A stretch of DNA of 64,000 bases from Phallusia mammillata. Lineage: Eukaryota; Chordata; Ascidiacea; Phlebobranchia; Ascidiidae. The stretch lies in NCBI GenBank assembly GCA_003260075.1, contig QLIY01000594.1:1-64000 (forward strand), given 5' to 3'. The notes beneath the pieces were generated by a model. That model searched no databases. It worked only from the letters and a program-made list of their open reading frames with translations, and was not told where the DNA came from. Numbering within the stretch: the first letter of the stretch is position 1; every line of letters starts with the position of its first letter. A program made the position numbers and the translations under genes. This document shows, piece by piece, positions 12,431 through 24,400 of this stretch.

Positions 12431-15400
12431 TCACTTACCGTTTACAATCCCGCGCAGCTGCCTTACAACTGTTTCCAGAAGCTTCTTTTTCTCGCGTTCT
12501 TGTTTGCTTAAGGATGTGAAAATGTTTCGATGGCCCCTTTCCTCCTTGATTCTAAAAACAAAGTGTTTTACTCCCAACATTCCGGTGCTTTGGGTTTACG
12601 TAACTGTTTTAGGAATACTTGACGTCACAAGGACCGTCGACTGTGACAACAAACAAGCGACGGTCGCCATGTGGTCAACGCTGACAAGTAGATTTGTTCG
12701 AGTGCGTGTTTGTTTATCACCCGGTGGTCAGTAGTCAATTTTGACCCAATGCCCTTGCGTATGTGTAAAAAAGATACTACACTAAATAAGGGGTCATCTA
12801 ACCCAGTGGATCTCAGTTAAGAATAATGACTTTTTGGGAGGCTGGTGATTAACTCAATATAGTTGCATATTATATGTAGAAAAATGGCCAAAATATCAGT
12901 TGTCAATCATTTCGTCACTACTTGAAATTTGGTTTTGTAACAAAATATTTAAGCTAAAAAGCTTGTCGTGTTTGCTTTATTCAAAAACTGATAAAACGAC
13001 TGGTCCAGTACATTCTTTTACTTTAACCAGTGGTCCATAAACTGAATGAGTTGTGAACCACTGATCTTACCGAACACTGATCTTATCATGTAAAGAAACT
13101 GGTTCGATATAACCTGTAGGCCTGTGTTAAGATTTACATGTGACAGTTTTGTCGGACAGCATGAGAATATACAACTCATAAACGAAATAATTTGATGTAA
13201 AAACCCATGCTAACATAGGAATGTTACCCACAATAGTGACACAAAAACATACTTCTCTAACAAATTGAGCGCGGTGCCGGGATTTACGCGAAGATATTTG
13301 CTGTTTCCGCTACCGTAATCAGCCAAATACGATGACCAATCCCATGAGAGGAAGAGATCGAGAAGTTGACGCAACTCGACGAAACTCATTTGCAGAGCTC
13401 CATCCTGGAAGCCTGGAACCGGTTCCGAGTTGGAGAAAACTAGAAACGAAACGACTTGGTTGCTTTAAAATGCTATGAGCAAATGTATAAAAGCCTATGA
13501 AGATTTAAGTTTCCATGTCTATACAAGGCTACATAAAAAAGACAAGTGTATATAAACGGGTGTAACTGATGTGGCCTTTATATCACTGATGATGGCATGA
13601 GCATTTGCCGAAACGTTTAAACATTAAAGCATGTCGCTTTTTACATCTATTTGGGCCGTTATTTTCACCATCAAAATATCCAAACACTATACAAACAAAT
13701 TTATTTCTTGTAGCCTTGTGGGTATTACAGTTCAGTAGATGGGTTAGCTATGCCACCGTATAGAAAAGTGCTAAAAAATAGATGCAGATTAGTCCCTCTT
13801 TTGCCATTCTTTCATATTATATGTAAAGTGGACCAATACTACTCATTACGTCATAACCGCTGACTTTTTTCGACTCACGTTCACATTGCATCACATCCAG
13901 GTTAAATTGTTGCAGAGCTGCCATGGTGATGAGCTTAATGTCGCGATCCATAATCAGTTCCATTAAACTCGTGCTGATATGACGACATGCCGACATACAG
14001 GCAGTTTGTGCAACATTTGACTGTGGAAACACAAATAGTTTTAAACAAAGGCACAGATTGGCCGATAAAATGAGGAACGCAACACTACATACCCAAAGGC
14101 CATTTTTTTACCTCAATTTGCTTTGACGGTTCAAAACAAACGTTTGACAAAATACTTTTAAAAAAGTTTAAATCCTCTGTAATTGTTATTTTACTTTAAA
14201 CCAAAAAGTATTTTGCAAGAAGTTTTGTTTGGGGTTTGTAGTGAACAACACATCCCACAACACAACAAAATGTTAAGAGCGTAGTAGATTATTACAGAAA
14301 TTTTGACATTTCACGTATGCGCAGCAGAAACAATACCGGAAGGTTGGTAAAGACTTCGAAGTTGTGTTGCAGGAAGGCGATGAGATCGAGCAAATATCTG
14401 CTTGCCCTTCCACGCGGTTCTTTCATGTTCCAATCATACTCAGCAAGCTCGAAAAACTCATCAATCTTACTGTTCAGCTTGTTGTATATCTGCGTTAAAT
14501 GAGGCCACAGTGTAAATAAACGTTCACGGGCTCAAACATTAAAACATGCTAGGTTTTTTCAAATACAATGTAATCAAACGGTACAAATAAACGAAGGCGT
14601 ATTATTTGATCGTCATTATCACCCATGGGATATTCACAAATGTCGTTAAAAATACTTTATGAGGCTGTATGCCTGTCAACGTATCCAAAATTGAAATGTT
14701 CAGGACATCTGTGGAGAAGCAAGGATTTTCATTCTTACAGTAAACATAGTGGAGAAATTTCACTGCCACGTTTTCGGCTTTGAAACTAGTTATCATTCCA
14801 CAAAATGAAAATTAAAAAGTTCTCAACCCTCTGTAACACTGAAATGTGCTCAACCCTCTGTAACACTGAAACGTTTTCAAACGTTTGAGCAATAAACTAA
14901 CAAAGATACAATTCATACACAACATGTTGTCCCGCGGCCGATTCTCCGAAAACAAAGACATATTCAGGAAACATGGTCGCAAATTGAGATATCAGCAACG
15001 TTCTTTAGCATATGCCAAACCCACAACAAGTTTGAGGTTAATATTTCAGCGTGATGTATGACCTTCATCACAACAATGCCAGTATTTCCTTTATGCGTTG
15101 ATCATGGTTTAATGTTAGCCAATACGGAACCCCAAGAAGACATTAGCAATTTAAACAGTTCTTGGTCCAAATTCCCTAAAGTAAGTCGTCCAGTTGTAAC
15201 ACCTATTTCTTTCACAGTCAGAACGTCGATTTTTGGCAAACACAAATATTTTTTTCAGTACCGAATCGTATTTGCGACAGAAGATGCCTCACCTGAGATT
15301 CTGTTCCGTTCCGCGCGTCTTTGAACGTTGAAACTCCGACCAACTTTGCAGAGTGTGCGCTTCCCACTCTGACTCCAGTGATCGAGTGGACAAACTCCTC

Positions 15401-18400
15401 AACGTGACGACACGAGTTCTCCAAGTGTGTCGTGTTCACAATAATTTGTACCAGCTAAAAAGCAAGTCACGTTCTAAAGAAAATTGCTAATTTCTAGGGA
15501 TTAAAGTGAGATGCTCGGTGCTCGACCAAACAGAACATTTGCAGTTTTGGCCCACCCCTACTAATTTCTAAACAGTTTAGGCGCAACCACTGGTTTGTAA
15601 TGTGAGAATACTCCAACCTAACACTTATGCTTCCCAATTGACACTAAACTTCCACACAAGCCAGACTCTCCACGAACGTGCACCGAATTAAAGTCGGCAA
15701 TCCATATCCAAGTTGGTCAATGTGGCATTGCCTTTCTTCGATGCAGAAGCCAAAATATATTTTGTGTAATTCATTCACAAAATTTAACACATGTTTGTAA
15801 TGAGCGTACGTAATAACTACGCATTTGTAAGAAGGTAGTTTTTACGTGGTTTGGAAAGTTTTCGCTGCTTGCTGCAAACGAAGTGTTTGAAATGTCGCCC
15901 TAGGCTTACCTCAGTAAGACCTAGAGAAGGTTTCTGCACCAAGGTCTGAAGGCCGGATGCCAGCGTCCGTGTTAGCAGCAGGTTTGTTGATTTTCTGATC
16001 ATGTCATCCACTTCCGTCGAACTGTAATGATAAAAATGGCATGGTAGAATGTATGGGCTTGCAGCATGGCAAACAAACACTGTTATTGCTAGACCATGTG
16101 AGTATTTATTAATTGGCTCATGATTAAAATGCTAAAAACAACAGTTAAGTAGCATTGTCGTTGACTGTATTACACTTGATTGTATATAAAAAATCATTTT
16201 TAGTACTGTTGTCTCAAATTATATGCATGTTATCTTATTCACAAAGAACATTAAGTTTTACCAATCTCATGTCTTTGAAATTTATGACTGTAAGAATGGA
16301 TAGAAAAGCGTTTAAATACATAGAAAAGCATTAACTATAAACTGTACAGTAGTAAAAATGTGCCTCATCTTTGAACTGTCCTGTGCTTTACTGTAGAACC
16401 ACAAAGTGCAAAATTGTGTAAAAGCCAGTTAGTGTCCTTGACATTACAGGGTGCATTGCATTGGCATTCTTCTACACACCCTATTGTGGTTAAACCAGGA
16501 AGGAAACTGAGGCAGCTCCAAGAATACAAAAAACACAGACTGACCTGAGGTGCAGGTCCTCACAGTACTTGAGGCAGGCAAGGATAAATTGCTTGATTTC
16601 GTTGTATATTCGAGGCACAAATTTGGAGAAAGGCAGCTTTTTAGGGTAAATTGCATTTTCAAAGTTTGGATCTGTCAGTAGAGAAAAATAACAGTACTGT
16701 GCCACTTACAAGATCAAAATAAAAACACACCACACTTTATCAACAGAAAACTACATGCAAACTATCTTTTCTTAATATTTGTGTGGGGAGGAGGATATTT
16801 GAATTAAGGTTTGGTGCAATCACCAGTAAAACTAGAAAGGTGGCTTTCTGATATACTTCCATTTTGTATATTCTACACAATATTTACCAATTTACTATAC
16901 ACACCATTTGATCTACATATATGATTGTTTTTGCAAGCAAAAACAGATGGGTCCCCACACGCGCGTTTGTGCGGATTTAACGTACTGGTTATTTTTAGAT
17001 TCTTAAGAAAAAACTTAACCAACTTTAGCAATAACCCAGCTTTAAAAGTTTTGTCCGTATTCTTTTTGCATCATTATTGTCATATAATTACAAAAAAAAC
17101 AGTACATAAGAACGGGGAAAAAACTTTTAACTTAATCTCATGCTTTGACCTTGATATTGTCGTTCAAGGTCAGTTTTTAACACAATTTTCCACAACTGAA
17201 AATGTGCTTGATACTCAATAAAACGACATAGCATAGCTGCGCAAAAACAGCTGATTTCTAATCACCGAAACGACTGTCTCGTAAAACGCCTGTCCGGATG
17301 TCAAGCTGAGAAATCCCGCTGCATTCACCCGCCTTAATCGTAAACAAGTGAATTACTCCCTTGAGAGTTGAGACTTCTATCTGACTGAAAGTGTACACAT
17401 ATTATGGGCTGTAAAAGTAACTATTTGGCCGATTAAGGCAAAATTTTAAGTACTGAACGAATAACCTACTGCAAACAATTGTTTACTATTTCAGCACATT
17501 AGGGCTTGTATTTTTGGCCTAAAACTTATTATTTGGGGGTTTAAGGGGTAAAATGGGTNATACGGACAAAAACAATATGTGTCCCCTTCATAGAAGGGGA
17601 CCCATAAAAAAAAACTTGGCACAGTTGGTACTGTTGTGCTGTGAACTAGGTGGATTGGCATGTACAATATAATGCTGTAAGTCAACATTACTAATAATGC
17701 ACCACTAAGCAAATACCAACCATACAATGGTTCAGTGCAAACAATTTCATGTTGATACAATAGGGGCACAAAGTTCATTCCTGCATAATACAGACAGCAA
17801 CTAACCTTCATAAGGAAATGAACTGAGGACCATTTGTTCCTGACTTTCACTCTCCACAAGCATAGGAGTGTAATTGTCCTCATTAAAAACATCATTAAAC
17901 TTTTGTGCCCATCGCTTCAGTAAGATTTCACCATACTGATCCCGCAACTCCATAAGCAAGGTAAAAAGTCTTGTGACAGAAAAGCCATATGCCTAAAACA
18001 ATCAAAACATTCACTAAATATTAAAGATTGACAAGAAAAATTATATTTATTTTCAGGGTAAAATCAGTTAGCTATCATATACAGAACAAACATATTTTAC
18101 TTATGCAGGCATCTTCAGTGTATTCAAAGGACAAGGAAAACAGAAATATAGTTTATTTGAGAAGGACAGACACCAACAGGTTTTTTTTTAAGGTTTGGTT
18201 TGGATTTTAAATAGTTTTAAGAGACCGCAAGTGTTTCATTTAAATACCAAAAAATAGCCATATTTGCTTAAACGAATTATTTATTAGGCTACTGGCAGTG
18301 CCGTGAACTATTTGATCGTAGGCTATATTCGTATTATCGACAAGACATAGCGAGAAACAACCATTACTTTTCTACTGTAGTTGCAATTCCAAATTTTGGG

Positions 18401-21400
18401 AAACCGCTGGAGAAATTTGGGGGAACGTTTCGGTCCCCCAAAACACCTTAAAAAAACACTGGACACCAATATGAAAATTAGAAACAGCACATGCTGAATA
18501 CACAAAATGCTGCAACTAAATAGTTAACTTACTTTTAGAGTGTCAGCAAATATCACTATGAGGTTTTTGACATTCATCATTAAGGCAGCATCACTACGAT
18601 AACCCTGCAAAAAAATAAGAAATGTGATGTTGTCTAATTATTTTCTAGCAGTTGCAGTATGTTTTTTTGGAACTTACTGAGTCTGCCTGTAGCACAGCCA
18701 CAAGTTTGGATATGGCCAAATCCCACAAATCATCAATAAATTGCCTAGATATTAAATTCGGAGCAGTGTGTAAGACGTGATCTTCAACAACGAAAAACCT
18801 AAAACCATATTTCATATAATACAAACAAAACTGTTAATTTTATCACAGTATTGCTTACCCTACAATCTGGTAAAAATACTGTGCATAAGTTTCTGTGTTG
18901 TCCGTCATAACGGCAGGAGGCTGCAGAACCAATCTGGCTTGGTTCTTCCTTTGTGTGCGATAGTACGATTCAAAAACTGCCCTTGAGCCCACTAGGCCAA
19001 AGATGTGCAGGCATTTGTATACTGGGGAAAAATCCACCAAATCAGAGGCCGAAAGATCCTGCATTTAAAAATAAATGTAAGTACCAAATATGCTCATGAA
19101 AATTAAACGGATAGAATAGTTGATGAAAAATGGAATTTTTTAATCAGTATTGTAGATTTTGATTGATACTGTATTGGAGTTTAATGTCCTGGAAACATTC
19201 AATAGAGTGGAATTACAGACAATTCTTATTGATTGCAATCTGGGCAATTACGACCAGTTCTGTTTTATTGCATACCAAATTCCAAACTTAATGACATATT
19301 ACAGTTTGTCAAAAAAGTTTAAAATATTTGACTTGCTTTTAGTCAGAATCATCATCTGTAGGCATCCTGGTACACTGAAGATAAATGTATTGTATATATT
19401 TTTGATGACCTAAGAATTCAATTGATTGCAAGTACATTATTGCAGACATTGCACAGTTAAGTTGTGTCATATGCTAAACCTAAAGGTGGTGAGATATGTG
19501 TGTAAATCAGTGGTTCTTAACCTTTTTATAACGGCTGAACCCCTACGATATTCTTCAAGTTACATCCTATAGGTTTTTAACCCATTGTGGTTGGTAGGTC
19601 GTATTCAGTTTTTGTTCAAACGTAGTGCCGACAGTTACTGTTTGACATTTTGTTAAATTCTGACATAATAATAATGCAATCAACCTGTTTCAGGATTGCT
19701 TTAATTCCGGCAATTTTAAGTTTTTACCAAAATGAAGCATTGTATTTTCATTTGTACACAAACATGAAAAAGATTGCTACCTACAAAATCCCGTTGCTTT
19801 TCTGCTTACGAACAACGCGCACAGTGCTCTTTGTTACATAAAAAAAAAGAAAATAAAAATCTTAGTGCAGGTGTGCACAGCCTTTTTGCTAAGACAGCCG
19901 CATCGTAGATTTTTATTTCACCAACGGCCGCCATTCACCTGCCTTTTTGTTTTAAAATACTTGATTTATATCATATATATACCATCTAAAAGCGCCCAAA
20001 AATCCCAGGTTAATTTGTNCTCTTGAACCGTGTCTATGGGTGAGAAATCGATGCTTTGACCCTGATGATCCTTTTTTAGATTCGGACTGCTAAATGCTCT
20101 CAGAAACTTGGGCCTTTTAGTTGGTGTTGTTAATGGCGGTTCCTCGCCGGATACGGGCTTTTGTGAATTCTAAAATACTAAGTGTTTAGCAATTGTTGCA
20201 GGACAAATCCGACACAGACACATTTACCTTGTTCTTTTTTAACTTTTCTGGCTTATTCTTCTTCAAAATTCCATCCACTTCAGGGCCGTACAAACTCGAC
20301 TCTGCAGCGGCATGCAGTCAAATAAAAATGCCATTTTTTAGCGACTATAGACCCTAAAGTTTGAAGAAAACTGGTATTTGTATTATACCTCAAAAATACC
20401 TTCGTCGAACCCCTGATTCGGCTTTGCCGGACCCCGGTTAAGAACTACTGGTGTAAATGGTTAGACATCTGCAGATGATTGCAGTGTTAATTGGTTAAAA
20501 AAAAACAATTTCTCTTGCAGCACACACTAACATAATCAGAATGTTAAATTCCTAAAGTGTGATGACAAGCTGCAGTTGTATATTTAACTTGATTTATATG
20601 TAGATTTTTAGGGAGTTTATAAAAATGCAACATTAACACCTGAAAAAATCTCAATACATAACATTCATTAATTGGTGTTCGGTAAAAATTATGTTGTTTT
20701 TTTTCTCCATGAAGTAATTTTGATATCGATATCAATTAGACAAATTGAACTGACAATCAATGTTCAAGGGTTGACAAAAGTCAGTTTGCAACAGCTTTAA
20801 TTGTTAACCTGCAATCACATCACTTTTTATCGATCACTGCAATTGTTTCTGTATTCTGATCGCTCCATTTTCCAAAAGGTATAAAAAAAACATACATGAT
20901 AAATTCTAGGCATTTGCCAATCTCTTGTCTTCTGCCATTTAGGCAAAATCATTTCTTCAACTAAAGAAGCACGCTGTGTTTGCAAATCAGTTACAAGATG
21001 AAGGAAACTTGATGGACCACCATCAACACTTTCTGGAGGCTTATTAGAGGAATCACTTTTCTTCTCTGTATTTTGCAAGGGTTTAGCACTGGTATTATCA
21101 GTTTTTACATCAGAAACAACATTTACTGTTGACGGTGCAGCACCAGGACTGTCATTATTGTTCTCTGTGTCAGCAGTTTTTTCATCAGGTGGAACTGGTA
21201 CTTTGGGGGCAGCTTTTTTCTTTTTCCTTCTTGGAGGTGCTTTAATTGGCAATGCTTCACTGCCCGGAGAAACAGAACCACTTGTTTCCAAACCGTTGCT
21301 TTCCAAAGAAGGATTGTTGGTAATATCTGCAATTGACTGGGGCTCAGCAGTTTTAACTGGTTTGGAATCGTTTTCAGAACGTGGAATAACTACTGACTGT

Positions 21401-24400
21401 TTCTCTTCATCTTCTAAAAATGGATTTCCCTCTGGTTCACTGTCTTTTGGCTGATCTGTGTTTACTGACTCTATAGGGTCGTGAGAGGAAGCTGTATCCG
21501 GTTCAAGAAATGGATTTGTGTCTTCCTGTGACTGTGTGAAAATTCTCGCAATATAAATGAATAGTTTTCCAAAAGCTTGGAATAAATTTTGTTCAAGGGA
21601 AGTATTAAAGATTGTTGGGCAGGGCATTTTACCAAATATGGTGGAGGTTTATTTTCATTGTAAATTATGTTAATAAGTTAATGTTAAGGTTTGTTTGCAA
21701 GGGAAAAAACAGAAATAAGAAACAGTATCTGATGCTTCGCTGCTTGTTTGAGCGTTGTTTACCACTGGCCAAAAAAATAGCCATACCTTAACTGAGACAA
21801 CAGCATGGGCTTATTCTGTTGTGGTTCCCAAACAGACATGTATGAAGTAACAAGAAAATGGCACTGTCAAGGTCGCTATTTGTTTTACTTTGAAAACTAT
21901 ATATATATATTTATAAATTTATCACATAAGGTGTTTTTTTTATTTAATTTCAACAAACAACTGAAACCTTACCTCATAGTTGAGACCTTTTAGTAGTTCT
22001 GTTGTGTCCACAAGAAGGCTTTTTGGCTCCTGTTTTAATGGTTCAATGGCAAACGGATTATAACCATTCACTTGCTGGGAATTGTCAGTTTCAGGAATAT
22101 CTGAGGATTCTTGATCTAGGAATGGGTTGGAGTTATGCTCAACAGTTTCACTTCCGAAAGGGTTAGTGTCCTCATCAAAGGGATTTCGATTGTCCATAAC
22201 CACTGGTGACTCTTCGTCAGAAAGGTCATCAAATGGATTAATCCTTGGTCTATGCTTAGGTGAAGCTGACTGGTTGGTATTTTTGGACTCTTGTTTTAGT
22301 TTGGTCGGTTTAGACTTTTTTGTGTTTATGTGATTTTTTACAGTTTCACTTTGGGTGGGTTTTATCCTGGCAGTGGGGCGATCTGCTTCAACAGCACTTT
22401 CATCATCTGTTGACTGTTTCTGATTCGGGTTTGCTTGTTTTGTTGATTCACTACATGGACTCTCCAAGTTGTGTTCTTTTTCCACCTAAACCAAAATAGT
22501 GCTGCTCAAAATACATTATGGTTTGTTGTTTCTTTCATTTTTATCCTTGTTTTGTGGGCACAAACATGTAATGTGCATGATAAGTCTATTGTAAGTTATC
22601 TGCCATAGGTAAGCTAAATATGTGAAGAACAAAGTAAGTACACAAAAAAGTTCAAATGAATGATGAAAGAAGATGACACTAATTCTTCCAAAAAAACATA
22701 TAAATTTTCTTGTAAAACACACTAACCTGTTTCATGGCAACCATGCCAATTTTGTGAGAATTTTTTCGAACATTTTCCAGGAAGTCTTTAAGTTCAGACA
22801 TGGAGACTTCTTTTATTTGCTCACGTATCTTTGGAATGTTGGTCAACATTATGTCACAAAAACGATATGAGTAAACCCGGGGTAGGTAAGTATGTTCCAA
22901 TTGTTCCAGTGTTTTTAAAGCAGAATAATATCTAAAAAAATGAAAAACATATTCATAAGACAAACTGAAGGTAACACATCCTTATGATAACTATGTGTAT
23001 ACACAACACTTAAGGCAAGAGCCACAAGACGAATAATCTTATTGTTTGTTTGTCTTTGTCACCCACCTTCGAGCTTTCATCTGTTCACACATTTTTGCAT
23101 ACATTTGCAAAACAGGCAGACAAACAGTTAACTTCTCTATAGCAGAAGCAACATTGCACTGTTGTAAACGAGATTGAATAAGATCTTCACTTTTTCTAGC
23201 AACCTCCTTTCCAGACTCTTGAAGCTCTTTGTTGATTATGAGCGTTTGTGCCTACACAAAACATAAATAGGTGTTTTTGTTTATTTTTGGTATCTATTCA
23301 TCAGATTGAAAACAGTTAACACAAAAATTTTCATTGACAAAAATATGCTAATGAAAAAAACACACACAAAAGCATGCAAATGTTAGTACAACAGTTAATC
23401 CAATCTAGTATTAAGTATTTCTTACTTTGAGCTTGTCTGCATCGGTCCGAACATTTATTAGTTCAGTGATGGACTCAATAAAACCTTGATAATGAAAATT
23501 GCACATCCTTTCGATGTCTCGGTCATGCTGCTTTATTCGATTTTCAAGTCGTTCCAAGAATTTCCTGTGGTCATTTCCCTCATAAACCGCCCTTTAAACA
23601 TAAAGAAAAGTTCAGCTATAATTTGATGCTTAAACACTAGCACTATTCGACCAGATTTTTCCTACAATCATATCAATCTTTCCTACTACTTGTCTTTCAT
23701 GTGGTCAATATATAGACTTATACAAATAAAATTTAAATTTGTGAATCAACCTTGCGGTAATTGTCTGACAGGCCAAATATCCGCAGCAATATAATCATGG
23801 TATCTCTTATTTAATCAGTTGACTGATAAGTGTAATAAGTATTTTTAGTTTGATGCAACAGTGAATCTACTTCGAACATTTCCAATGAAAGTGATAGTGA
23901 AAGCTCAGAATGCTCTAATGAAGTAGTATTAGTGCTGTTATTTTACACATTAGATTTGTTACTGGTAAAACTAATAAACCCTAGCATGGAACTTGATGTT
24001 TTACAATGTTTTTACAGCTAGTGTTTGTCTTAGTTTTGTTCCTCTACTGGAAAAGCCAAAACTTTACAATCTTCAAGTTTAAATCTTTAAGCTGGATTTG
24101 TCTTTCAATTACCTCAGAGAAGCACCTATGAATGCTGTATCTGTAGTTTCTATTTCATTTAGGATACGTTCATGTTCACGGTCAGTTTTAGTTTCCTGTT
24201 CTTGAACAGGTTCTGGAGACTTTTCTTGATCAGCATACTCCATTGTAAAATTTCTTGTAATAATTCTAACTAGAACTGGTTGTTCAACCACCCCTTTTTG
24301 AAACCTGACATGATTTAGGCCAGTTTTACCTAATTAACATTAATAAGCAGAACGCGGTTATAGTCTTTGTAACTTTAGAGGGCTTTGGGGTACTCAGCTA

